DNA of 64,000 nucleotides. Origin: Linanthus parryae (Eukaryota; Streptophyta; Magnoliopsida; Ericales; Polemoniaceae). The DNA lies in the NCBI GenBank assembly GCA_023055425.1, contig JALGPY010000009.1, forward strand, positions 53,568,616-53,632,615, read 5' to 3'. The translations under genes and the position numbers were made by a program. Positions 46,645 through 57,889 of this stretch are shown piece after piece; within the stretch, counting starts at the first letter, position 1, and each line of letters opens with the position of its first letter. Under the pieces are notes generated by a model, which saw nothing but the letters and a program-made list of their open reading frames with translations, was not told where the DNA came from and did not search any database.

Positions 46645-49600
46645 CTACTTCACAAAGTTGAGAATTCTCTCTAGCGAAGTTTTGCAGAAATTCCAAGCAG
46701 TTTCCAGAGAACTCATCGCAGCCATATTTGAGCGAGCCTCGGTCTTCGTGCTCTCCCGTTTCTCTGGTAATGCCTCCATGAGCGCAGCATTCTCAGCATT
46801 CAGCTGATCCCTCTGTTTGATTCTTTCTTCTTTCTTGGCTCGGCACTCGTGGAGGCGCCTAGTTAACTCTTTGAGGCGCCTCTTTAACTGCTGTTCTTCC
46901 TTATCTAGGCTATCAATCTGCTTTTGGGCTTCATCAGCCTCTAATTGCATCATCTTGGAAAGCTCCTCACATTCCTCAAGATTGATTAAAGTCTTTTTAA
47001 GATTAACAAGACGATTTTCCCTCGTTTGAAGTTCAGCCAAGAAAGAAGGAAGCTGAGTCGCCATTTCGAATAGAACTTTTCTCTGGGGTTGCTCCAATAG
47101 CTCGAGATGTTCGGTTACGTCGACTTGGTGAGCGAATTCAGCAATTTCTTGCTGAGAGAAGTCTTTCAAATTCACATTTAACAAATCGAGGATCTTCTGG
47201 ATTACTGGTTTAGCCTCAGAAGAAACTGGGTGAAGATGGCTGGTGCTGAGTGACAATGCAGAAGCAGTAGACTCCAATCTCTTTGCCAGAATGGGCAGAG
47301 ACACACATGATGACAAGTCCCTTTGACTCTGAAAAAACAAAAAACAAAATCAAAATTAAATTACACGTATGGGTAATTGGGTATTAATCTAGAGAAAATG
47401 ACAGTTTCCACCCCTTTATTTAGGCACTTCACAAAGATGCACCCATTTAGTATGGACCATGGACAATACCGGGGAACACCCTTACTAACAGATGGAGCTT
47501 AACGGAGACCCAAAAAGTCCAGATTAGCCCTGTATTAAAACGTACTAATAGTTAAAGTAGTCTGCTTGTGGAAGCAAAATGTCCAATGCACCCCTGAAAG
47601 TGGAGGGGTTAAATGCTCTTCAACTACCCAATACTAACCTGTGGCACAAATGTGTATGCTGAATAGCTGATTATGTACTGTGAAGATGTGTGATATGAAG
47701 TAGCCCTTACAGTGTTTAGACTTCTTCAACTCTAACTTAGACTAACCCTTATAGTTTCCAGTACTCTGAATATTGTTACCTCATTAAGTGTTTAGATTTG
47801 TCATTTGATTTTCTTGATGCGGCAACACCAGTAAACTCATGAAGCACAGCCAGTTAATGTTGGCTCTTAATCACAGGCAACAATTAGTTCAGAGGTCAAT
47901 AAATTACTAATGTCAAGACATGGAATTGCAGTTAATAACCTTCAACTTACCTTATTATTTTTATTAGAATTAGTTCTGAGGTAATTTTGTTGTTCAGAGT
48001 AGGAGGGGAGGAATGTCAATACAAGCCAAGATCTATAGGAATATTTGTATATATTAGTAGAAGCCAAGATAACAAATCTATAGGAATCTAAAGTGGCATA
48101 GAGAACTGGAATTCATCCCAACCATAACTCACCTGCGAGATCACATAATTTTCAGGCTTTTGCATTAAGCCAACTTTGTGCAGTTAGAGGCTTAACCTTT
48201 GCTATATGGAGGATATGGATTTTGCACACTACATCTGGTGTTTAGTCATGTGGCAAAATTTGATCAAACTACTACTAGTCGATTACTAAGGAATATAGGT
48301 ATATTTTGTGCACAATATTTTGCGTTAAGCCACTTTTCCGCCCACCTCACCCATGCTTTTTCACCATAGAGAGAACTCTTTGGGGCTCAACCCTCTCAAA
48401 AGCCCTACCCACTAACAACATATCCATTTCCACTCACCTCCCCCACGTCCCACCTCACTGCCGTTTATGCACCACGGAGGAGGACACCCCAACCCACCAA
48501 TTTCGTACCTGCAGACAAGCATTTAATGTCTCCCCTTTCACCTCAAATATCCTTTCTGTCCCTCCAACCCCTGACTTCACCACCTGGCTCAACCACCTGG
48601 CTCCAACCCCTGACTTCACCACCTGGCTCAATCACAGAAACCTTTGAGCCTTCGTCGCAATACTCTGGAGCATCTTGGAAAGCAAGAAAAAGATGCACCT
48701 TCCAAGCCCTGGAGCAACCCACACCGAAATCACCTCAGAAGCAGTGGCCACCATCTTCCAGTTCGGCGGTGTTACCAAAAATATAACTATCGGGGAAGGA
48801 CTTGGAGGCCACCACAAATTTTCACAGCGGATCGGATCCCGCCCTGGGTCACACGATGGCACTGATGTTACTATCCAAACAGACGGTGCTTGGAAGCGCG
48901 AAACGTATTCAGCAGGCACGAGTTTTGCGGTCTTCTCCAAGAACAAACACCTCCTCTTCAGTGGGAAGCGTGGAACCTATGTTCGTTCTGACTTCACACC
49001 AAATTATTGTATCTTTTGTATGCTTATACATGGTCACAAACCATGAACATTTCATGTTTGCATTTTCTCATAGACTGCTCTAATCTTATATTATAGCTAG
49101 CAGAGCTTCTTTTGAGGATGATGCCACCCTCCAGGCTGTTTTGGAGCTTCTTTGTCGACTGATTTCCAGCGAAGTGATCAAAGTGCTACCACCGCGGGCA
49201 CGCACTCTCTAGCAAAATCAGGCCGCAAAGAAGCTAGTTTTTGCCCCTAGCCTTAGCATGACATCCTTTCTTCCTACCTTTTGTCTTTAGTTATTGTAAT
49301 ATTTATGTTGCAGACTCGTTATCAGCGGTATGCCCCTAGCACTAACTTGTATTTCTGTTTCTTATATGACATCCTTTCGTTTCGTGCGGAAAAAAAAAAA
49401 TCTTGAAACTTGTTCCTATTTTTTAAATGGCACCCACTACAAGTTTATGAACTCTATTTTAAATTTTCATATAGGTCACCAATTCTTGCATGTGAAGTTT
49501 TTTTTAATAAAGCCGGTAAGATTTTATCTTTTTGTTGTCTTACTGTGTTTTGGAGGTAGATAACTAGATATAAACCCCATACACAAGGCCATGGCATTTT

Positions 49601-50459
49601 GGTCAACATAACGTGCCTATAATTAACACAAACGCAGGGGCCTTTAACAACAAGTAATCATTCATAGGGGCTAAAATGGTCCCAAATTTCTGACTGAAAT
49701 AGGCCCCCACTTGTTCCACTAACGGAACAGCACAGAGGGGTGCAAACTGTCACATACTAAGGGTAACGGAGGGGTGTTCTGTGGTATTGTCCATACCCCA
49801 GGGGTGCATTACGGGTGTTTTCTGTCATTTAACCATAAATCTATTATACTTTAATATCGCATAATATGTTGTGAAGTTTACCTCGACAGCATCAGCAGTG
49901 TGTGCAACTTGAACTCCTTTTTCTGGAGCAGCAGTGGAGTTTTCGCCTGTTGTCTCTTGTGAGTGTGCCTAATGTAAGAAACAAAACAAGAAACTCAGCG
50001 ATGATAAAGTAAGGAATGGGCTTATCGAAATCAGAATCAGAAAGTAAACTATGCTATATACCGCAAGCGCCAGTGCCATATGGCGGTCCTCGTTTGCCAA
50101 GACATTTTGCTCAGGTACTTCCCAGGCCTCTTTTTCGAGGTTCACCGCAACATTATTGCCTGAACGCAAAATAGGTATAAAACCATCAAAACAATCTTAA
50201 ATGACATAACATCAGAAGTATCAGTCAAAAAATATCAATCAATCGTGCCAGGGCATAACAGTAAGAGTATAAAATTATAACAATGCTTACTCTGGGGTAT
50301 CTTTCTAGATGATGAGGCCACCGAGGACCTTCGATTGATAAACAAGTCATCAACAGGACAAAAGTCTTTGTACTTTGTATTTTCAACTCTTGTTCTGGAT
50401 GAACTTCTTCGTTCCGATGTGTTGCTCAGGTCCTTCCTCTTTCTCGAGGCTTCACTCAT
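46645..50459 (-). CDS. Intact four-exon gene for an acidic coiled-coil protein, unknown function
   Basis: Exons (minus): 50,459-50,291 (169 nt), 50,159-50,062 (98 nt), 49,968-49,882 (87 nt) and 47,328-46,645 (684 nt). All introns are GT-AG, phases agree and no stop intervenes: 345 residues. The N-terminus is basic (SRKRKD, then RRSSSRTR), a possible nuclear signal. Residues 40-118 look disordered. Residues 119-215 contain helices (LPILAKRLESTASALS, VIQKILDLLNVNL). Residues 215-304 form a long coiled coil (LEADEAQKQIDSLDKEEQQL). Introns are 131, 93 and 2,553 nt; the last is almost wholly transposon. I do not recognise the family. A broken family member is adjacent in C and D; the 5' part is the template of the palindrome array. 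Expression is unproven. Confidence 0.72.
47395..49836. mobile_element. Element with ~220-bp inverted ends that fills intron 3
   Basis: The ends at 47,395-47,620 and 49,600-49,836 are inverted (atgacagtttccacccc / ggggtgcattac; shared ggacaatacc, ggggtg, ccgttag). They lie within 70 bp and 50 bp of the two splice sites. An L1 piece (48,310-49,395) lies inside. The same right end occurs at 6,300-6,540 in segment A. No transposase is seen. Confidence 0.55.
48310..49395 (+). pseudogene. L1 3' fragment inside intron 3
   Basis: It is the 3' part of the same L1 as 3,870-6,111. It has the zinc-knuckle-like linker (TLSKALPTNNISISTHLPHV, CRLCTTEED), then RNase H start DVTIQTDGAWKRETYSAGTS near 48,870-48,940, and an A-rich end near 49,385. 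The RT part is missing. It is sense to the right, opposite to the host gene. Confidence 0.8.
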
Positions 50460-51029
50460 TATTATTATTCCCTGATTGATACTGTGAACGAGAATCTTTA
50501 GCATACCATCAGAAGAATCATTAAGCAACTATCAATATTGTGTTGCTAATACACGGAGTAAGAGTACAAAAACAACTTTCATCCCTCTAATTTTAATAGG
50601 ATGTTCGATTATGCTAGAGAGAGAGAAAAGCTCTCTCCTCTCTCTAGATGGTTGACTGGTGAGCAGTCTTATTAGGTGAAGACATCAACGTTGACCTGTG
50701 ATCTTGAACTGTTCGAGCTTGTTGTGCGTGTAATCTGAATCAGTCAATCTCATCCCTCCCTTTATCTCTAATTTCACCGCTCAGATTTCTATTTCTCAGT
50801 CTCAAGGGTGATATCAGGGATGGAGGATGTGTGAGTTCTCTTCGTGTCTGTTTGTCTCGAAGCTCTTAGGGTATTTGGTTCTTTCAGGCCACGGTTCTGT
50901 GATCAATACTCAGGGATTCAGGTTGGGTGTGGGGCTTCGTTAAGTGGGTCAGGCAAGGAGGTTCAGGTTACCATCAGGCTCCAATTGGGTAGTTTCAGTT
51001 TGTCACCAGCGGCGGCGGTGTATCTGTGT
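50460..51029 (-). promoter_or_regulatory. Upstream region of the coiled-coil gene (also the bulk of each array arm)
   Basis: About 570 bp lie between the ATG and an L1 on the other strand. It holds a CT/AG-rich hairpin (50,614-50,647) and long stretches kept in all twelve array arms. The leader and promoter must lie here, but no convincing TATA box can be fixed by eye. Sequence retained in the arms could direct RNA-based silencing to the promoter as well as the transcript. Confidence 0.5.
50614..50647. other. AG/CT hairpin in the leader region
   Basis: The sequence ctagagagagag is followed by ctctctctag around an aaaagctctctc centre. It is present in the same place in every array arm, with small changes. 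Confidence 0.5.
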
Positions 51030-53280
51030 TGGTAGCATCAATGGAGCACATCTCCGGTGGTGTCTTCTGTTTTTGGTGTCTTGTTGCAGGGATTTAGCAT
51101 GAGGTTTTTTGTTGGATTGTTTCGTCATGGATATAGCATCCAGGAAAGTTACTAACTAGACCAAGAAAGTTCAGTGTTGTTGCAGAGGGTCCAGAAATGG
51201 AGTTCCCTTTCTTGATTCAGGTTGATGAGTCCAGCTGGAGGAATGCTGTTGATCTACGCTATGAAACTCAAATACACCCTGAATGCCATGGACAGTGAGA
51301 AATGAAGTGCTTGTTGGGTAGACTGTATTCAAAAGCATTGAAGATAACAAATGGGATTCATACGGTTTGAAATAAGTTCAGGTGAATGATGAGGGTACTT
51401 GGCTATTTTGATTCCCATATGAAGATCTTAGAAGTTCCCTAGCATTTTTTAATGGTAGATAAATGATTCTGCAGTATGGAGCCGTATGATAGATATCTCT
51501 AAGGAGAACCACTCAGTGATTCCAGTTTGGGTCAAGTTTCATCACTCGCCAGTTGATTGCTGGGATGAGATTGGGCTGGGTCTGGTCTCAAGTGCTATTT
51601 GTAACCCTTTATTTCCACATAAGCCAACTGAAGAAGCTTCCAGAATATCATATGCTAGATTGTGTATTGAGGTAGAGTCCGGAGGATCTTTTCCTAGAAC
51701 GGTTCCAGTTCAAAGCATGGGTAGGAAAGTTGCGTGTTTGGCCATAGATGTCTATAAATGAAGATAAACAACAGCAAGAATGGAAGGATGTTAGGAGGGT
51801 TAAAGCTAAAGTGATAGATCATCTTGAAGAAGTGTCTCACCCTGTTCTGAACGTAAATAACCAAGGAGAGAAAGGAGAGACCTCAAATAACATTATTTAA
51901 TAGCTCTTGCAAGCCCATTTGCTGCACGAGATAATATGGAAGAGGCTGAACAAGGTACTGATGGATGATGAAGAAGACAGGCTATAGAGACTGCAAAAGA
52001 CATTCAAAAGAAGAAAGTTCAAGTAGCCCCTGGTGCATTCAGAGCCATGTAGTAATGGCAGCCCATCCCAAATGAGTAGCCCAGAAGATGCCTGATCTTG
52101 TTGAACTTGACTGTGTCAGCACTCCATGAAAAAGTAGTGTGGACCTCTGGGCTGATTCAAAGCTACCAACTGTTCCATGTAGCCAGAAGAAGAAACAGAG
52201 CTTCAACAAGTTTTCCCCTCCGACAGGTGACAAGAGAAAAATAAGTCTGGTAGGAGTAGGGAGTCTCTGCTTTACTAAATGGAGGTTTGTGCTTCAGTTT
52301 TTATTTTGCCATCGTCCTATGGAGATAGGAACATCAACAAAAATTGATAGGAGTGTTTGTGAATATGAACTAGCTGTGTTTGGGGATTTTATCTTTCTAA
52401 TCATCCTCCAATGGCGGTCAAGATAGTTATTCCCAGAGCACCCAAAGAAGCCTTTTAAGTTTTATGATATGTGGGCAGAGCGCCCTCTCATTAAACTAGT
52501 TGAAGAGAGCTGTAAGTTTGATGACCAAGGTTATCGAATGTATCATCTACATCGGAAACTTAAAGGTCCATAGCAAGCCTTACAGCAATCTCACAAATGG
52601 TGCAGACTAGTTAAGCTCAGCTAGAAGAGTGCCAAACAAAATAGATTCTGACCCTACTAATGGAGAGCTCAAGAATGCAGAGAAGGTTTTTCTGAAAACA
52701 GTAAAGAAGGGTAGCCAAAACTGAAGAGTCTTTCTTGAAGCAAAAGTGCAGATTTCGGTGGACAGAAACACCAAGTACTTCCAAATGAGTGTGGAAAGCA
52801 AGCAAGCTAGAGATAGAATTGTGTCAATTAGAAACCCCAGTGGGTAGATTCTCCAAGATCGAGTTGAAGTTCAGAATGTGGTCATTAGATACTTCCAGGA
52901 CCTACTGCTACCCCTTGTACAAACCAGTATTCGGTACATAGAGGAGGATAGACCATTAATTAGACACCACTCCAACAATGGCCAACAAAGTGCTGTGTGT
53001 ATGGAAGTCACCTCAGAGGAGATTGAGAATGCTTTCTGTATGCCTACTAAGAAGGCTCGGAGTATAGTGGGTGATGATGTGATTCATGTTATCAAGGAGC
53101 TTTTTGTAACAGGAAAACTTTAAAAACAGCAAAACTTGCATTGCCTTGGTCCCAAAAGTTCCTAATCCTCTTGAGGTGTCTCATTACAGCCTATCTCTTG
53201 CTGCAGCACAGTTTAACGCAGAACAGAAAATTCTTTCTATCTCTGGAAGGAGACGAATTACAGGTTCCATGAGAAGGTGA
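51030..53280 (+). pseudogene. L1 (LINE) with ORF1 (DUF4283) and ORF2 fragments
   Basis: ORF1 starts near 51,040 (MEHISGG), passes KLLTRPRKFSVVAEGPEMEF and has the DUF4283 core at 51,510-51,680 (VIPVWVKFHHSPVDCWDEIG, SYARLCIEVESGG). ORF2 pieces follow: GRKVACL, then FKFYDMWAERPLIKLVEESC near 52,450, EEIENAFCMPTKKARSIVGD near 53,020 and VPNPLEVSHYSLS near 53,160. Many frameshifts. Its 5' end lies back to back with the coiled-coil gene and was carried along into the array units. Confidence 0.8.
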
Positions 53281-53639
53281 AACAAGGGATATTAAGAATC
53301 TGATATTAAAGCTAAGGATATTAAGAATCTGGCCGCTTAATGGAGTTTCTTATGGGGGTATAGCTTTATGCATGCTTCCTGCATTACAGTTTTGCATGGT
53401 GTTGGCAAGAATTTTTCACCTATATAGACCTCTTTGGGCCGAAAACACCCGAAATAATCCCCATCTGGGGCAAAATACCAACATAGGTCAAGTTTTGGTC
53501 TCATCCAACCACCCCATGAGAATCGAGTGTCTGATTTGCAAGACCAAATTCGATAGAGGGAGAGACAAAGACATGGATACGGAGAGAGAGATTCCAAAAT
53601 CAGAGATTTGAATATGAGAGAGAGAGAGAGAGAAAGATA

Positions 53640-53760
53640 CCTTCGTAATGGATGTGAGATCGCCGGAGTTTTTCACCGCCGCCGTTACAGAAAACAGAGA
53701 GGGAGGTAATGAGGAGTCGAGGAAAACGAGGGTTAGGGTTTTTAAATATAAAGGTTTAAA
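53640..53760 (-). pseudogene. Captured first exon, left arm of the 53-57 kb inverted repeat
   Basis: The minus strand carries aaccctaaccctcg leader, a GCC-repeat coding start and KNSGDLTSITK before a gt donor and a CT-rich intron. Same parent gene as 25,383-25,470, not recognised. Confidence 0.5.
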
Positions 53761-54797
53761 CCTAAGTTACCTGGACTCGGGTGCGGGTGTCATGTCGAGT
53801 GGGTCTCCGAGGATCAAATTTGCCTATTTGTTGAAATTTAGGGTTCGGGGACTTGGTTAAAAAGTAACCATAATTGGACATGGGTTCGGAGATACGCATA
53901 TTCTTCTATTATATGTGTCTGTCATTGTGTTATGCATCCATTTTAGTAGAAATAAGTAGTCCAGTGACATTTCCTATCATGTCAAGGACCAATATGAATT
54001 AAAGATCTATATAAAGTGCTTTCCATCACTAAACTCCGTTTTATTGGGCTTTAGCAATGTGAATAACAATGGCCTTATAATAAATTTTAGATTTGGGATA
54101 TGTAATAACTATTTCACATCAAAACCGATTCTCCAAGTCTTGATTTCTTAATGAGCCTACTTCGGTATTTAACTTGAGATAGCTTGTACAATGGAATGTA
54201 TCTACATTGTAGCAGTCTCCTTTTGCATAGGAAGTACCCTCCATATCATATATTTTCTCCTGGGGTATGCCCATTGTACCTATGTTTCAACCTGATGTTT
54301 TTAATACAATTACCGCTACCCCCAAAAAAGCTATAATACTGCTTTTTTAATACAATTAATATTACCCCAAAAAAATATGATTCTACTTACTTTCGGGAAT
54401 CTGTTGAGATGTGTTTTAGCATTCTTGGCATTCAAGCCTTATAAGACGAGTTTTCTATAATCCAGACAGGTGTAAACCAGGTTGAGATAGATTCTGAGAA
54501 AGATATGCAATGTAAACAGATAGAAGCATATGTATAGTCTATAGTAATATGAAATCCTAAAAAATAAACATATAATTGAGTGATGACTCAAATGAAACTG
54601 GAAAAGTGATGATAATTATTGCTTTAATGGGAAAAAATGGACGTAAATGCGGTAACAAATAGTATTAATAAGAGGGCGAACAGAGTTGAATAGTAAATAC
54701 CATTAGCGGTAGATCTGTGGACATTTCCAAAAAATTAAATAAGCAAACACAATAGTGTTGACATATGCAACAAATTCTCATACAACACACTCAGTAT

Positions 54798-55605
54798 TAT
54801 AACAGTATGTAAACCCTGTCCCATTGGGACTATCACATCGAAAAGCGATAGGACGACGATTGTGTAATTCTCGAAACAGAAGATTACATCCAATTCCAAT
54901 AAGAGTCTGTAACCAACAAGTTATTTTAAGTCACTTCATGAAGACCCGCAATTTAATCTCATTAGGGTGAAAAGTAATCAATTTTTTGCTATATCAGAGA
55001 CTCAGAGTTAGTTAATATCCTCATATTGCCCCCAGTCAGTTCAAGCTTTTATTGCATCACAGCAATTCAAAGAGAATTTAATTAGTACTTTCGGGAGTCT
55101 GCTCAGTTCTTCTCAGCATTCTAGGAATTCAAGCAACCAGCTTTTGGACATACTTATCTTTTTTATTCGGGTAAATAATGTATAGACAAATCCATCGTTC
55201 GCGACGGGCCTTGGAATTCCGTGCTTAAATCCAGTAGAAACATTTGTCCGCGTATCTACCACATAGACCAGCCTAGCTTCATCTCTAGCAGGCTCTCTTC
55301 TGTTCACCTCTACAACGAAAGCATCTTCTCAAAAAGGCTAAGGAAGGCCTTGACAGAAACCAAATTGTCTAGCACATTGAGCCAGGACGTGAGTTTCAAC
55401 ACCACAAGGGAAAGTGCGGCCAGTATTAAGATATTGAGGGGCGAGAAATATGGCCCAATCACACCTTTGGGCCTCTGAAAAGCAGGATAAAGTGAAAAAT
55501 CAATGAAAGGAGTGAAGCATACTTAGTTGATATGCATATCAAAGAAGCCATCAGAGTAAAACGAGAACTGAACAGTAAAACGAGAACTGAACAGTACTTA
55601 CCCTA
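54798..55605 (-). pseudogene. Loop of the 53-57 kb inverted repeat: PMD gene C-terminal fragment
   Basis: On the minus strand 55,490-55,113 reads YLNTGRTFPCGVETHVLAQC, ARQFGFCQGLP, then EDAFVVEVNRREPARDEARL and VYVVDTRTNVSTGFKHGIPR. The ARQFGFCQG block is characteristic of PMD proteins. Related stretches are at 34,878-35,100 and 60,310-60,510. Two stops break the first part; the last 64 codons are open. Confidence 0.6.
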
Positions 55606-56639
55606 GTGTTAGAATACTGAGTGTGTTGTATGAGAATTTGTTGCATATGTCAACACTATTGTGTTCGCTTATTTAATTTTTTGGAAATGTCCACAGATCT
55701 ACAGCTAATGGTATTTACTATTCAACTCTGTTCGCCCTCTTATTAATACAACTTGTTACCGCATTTATGTCCATTTTTTCCCATTAAAGCAATAAATATC
55801 ATCATTTTTCCAGTTTCATTTGAGTCATCACTCAATTATATGTTTATTTTTAGGATTTCATATTACTATACATATGCTTCCATCCATCTGTTTACATTGC
55901 ATATCTTTCTCAGAATCTATCTCAACCTGGTTTCCACCTGTCTGGACTATAGAAAACTTGTCTTATAAGGCTTGAATGCCAAGAATGCTGAACACATCTC
56001 AACAGATTCCCGAAAGTAAGTCGTATCATATTTTTTTGGGGTAATCTTAAGTGTATTAAAAAAGCAGAATTATAATTTTTTGGGGGTAGTGGTAATTGTA
56101 TTAAAAACATCAGGTTGAAACATAGGTACAATGGGAATACCCCAGGAAACAAATATACCATATGGAGGGTAGACTGCTACAACGTAGATACATTCCATTG
56201 CACTAGCTATCTCAAGTAAAATACCGAAGTAGGCTCATTAAGAAACCAAGACTTGGAGAATCAGTTTTGGTGTGAAATAGTTATTAAATAGCCCAAATGT
56301 AAAATATTTAATAAGGCCACTGTTATTCACACTGCTAAAGCCCAATAAAACAGAGTTTAGTGATGGAAAGCACTTTATATAGATCTTTAATTCGTAATGG
56401 TCCTTGACATGATAGGAAATGTCACTGGACTACTTATTTCTACTAAAATGGATGCATAACACAATGACAGACACATATAATAGAAGAACATGCGTATCTC
56501 CGAACCCATGTCCAATTATGGTTACTTTTTAGCCGAGTCCCCGAACCCTAAATTTCAACAAATAGGCAAATTTGATTCCTCGGAGACCCACTCGACATGA
56601 CACCCGCACCCGAGTCCAGGTAACTTAGGTTTAAACCTT

Positions 56640-56762
56640 TATATTTAAAAACCCTAACCCTCGTTTTCCGCGACTCCTCATTACCTCCCTCTCTGTTTTA
56701 TGTAACGGCGGTGGCGGCGGCGGCGAAAAACTCTGGCGATCTCACATCCATTACGAAGGTAT
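56640..56762 (+). pseudogene. Captured first exon, right arm of the 53-57 kb inverted repeat
   Basis: Inverted partner of 53,640-53,760. The expected start ATG has become ACG (tgtaacggcggtgg), so it could not start as it stands; an Ala-rich run and SGDLTSITK follow up to the donor. Confidence 0.5.
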
Positions 56763-57383
56763 CTTTCTCTCTCTCTCTCTCATATTCAAATCTCTGATTT
56801 TGGAATCTCTCTCCGTATCCGTGTCTTTGTCTCTCCCTCTATCGAATTTGGTCTTGCAAATCAGACACTCAATTCTCATTGGGTGGTTGGATGAGACCAA
56901 AACTTGGCCTATGTTGGTATTTTGCCCCACATGGGGATTATTTCGGGTTTTTTCGGCCCAAAGAGGTCTATATAGGTGAAAAATTCTTGCCAACACCATG
57001 CAAAACTGTAATGCAGGAAGCATGCATAAAGCTATACCCCCATAAGAAACTCCGTTAAGCAGCCAGATTCATAATATCCCTTAGCTTCAATCTCAGATTC
57101 TTAATATCCCTTGTTTCACCTTCTCATGGAACCTGTAATTCGTCTCCTTCCAGAGATAGAAAGAATTTCCTGTTCTGCGTTAAACTGTGTTCCAACAAGA
57201 GATAGGTTGTAATGAGACACCTCAAGAGGATTAGGAATTCTCGGGACCAAGGCAATGCAAGTAGCATTTGCTGTTTTTAAACTTTTTCCTGTTACAAAAA
57301 TCTCCTTGATAACACGAACTACATCATCACCCAATATACTCCAAGCCTTCTTAGTAGGCATACAGAAAGCATTGTCCTCTGCT

Positions 57384-57559
57384 TGACTAGGAGTGTGAAA
57401 TCTTTGTCACTGGCTTTAAACAGAGATTGGTTCAAAATACTAAGACGATAAGGAGCATGAGTAGCTTTCTGCCTAGGTTAAGGTGAATAGCCATAGTTTT
57501 GATCTCTGGAGCTACCTTTTGATCTAAGCCAAACATAAATCTTGAAATGAAAATTAAAA
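57384..57559 (-). pseudogene. Further L1 RT sequence beyond the right arm
   Basis: The minus strand reads KATHAPYRLSILNQSLFKAS and KDFTLLVKQ, continuing upstream of the RT piece in the arm. It has no counterpart at the left arm. Confidence 0.45.
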
Positions 57560-57885
57560 AAAAAATACAGGTTCTTCTTCACTGGGATCTTATTCCAGCA
57601 AAAGTAAGTTTTGAAGGTATGGTCATAGTTAAAGACATTGGATACAACTTTGAAGACAGGATTTCCTTACTCAGGCGTCAAGTTCACGTTCGCATAAATC
57701 ACTTTACCCATCGACAGGTAAATGTGTCATTAGGAAGACTTCTAGAAGGGTGGGCCCATCATCCCAGCTTGACGGAGGAGACTGTTTGACGTCGATGACC
57801 AAAAACACATGTTTCATATGGCCCGTTTATCCATTGGAAGGATACCAATAGACAGTTAAATCATGGCATTAGTTCCTTGATGGCA
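57560..57885 (-). pseudogene. PMD N-terminal fragment, inverted copy
   Basis: It is inverted against 59,590-59,880. The complement carries gggatgatgggcccaccc, the cttcctaatgac stretch and tatgaccatacc, all present in the D copy. An L1 lies between the two inverted pieces. Confidence 0.5.
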
Positions 57886-57889
57886 TGGC

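Larger units (their letters stand above)
44938..50460. repeat. Segment B of the local duplication (partner: segment A)
   Basis: It carries the complete coiled-coil gene plus the same flanking LINE tail as segment A. At its left end ttgtatcttattagagtatag preserves the site into which the Copia of segment A inserted. Confidence 0.8.
53016..57383. repeat. 4.4-kb inverted repeat (arms 53,016-54,797 and 55,606-57,383)
   Basis: Arms of about 1.78 kb are highly similar and flank a loop of about 0.8 kb. Matching landmarks are tgctttctgtatgcctac at both outer ends, the ttcctgcattacagttttgc stretch (53,378) and its complement near 57,005, and gttgacatatgcaacaaatt (54,758) with its complement near 55,640. 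Each arm carries an L1 RT piece, a captured gene start and an AT-rich inner section. The same composite in an older form is at 23.5-25.9 kb. Confidence 0.9.

Noticed and set aside
48306..49046. A separate plus-strand gene in intron 3
   Set aside because: Frames encode an L1 linker and RNase H start, and the same element occurs with target duplications at 3,858-6,123.
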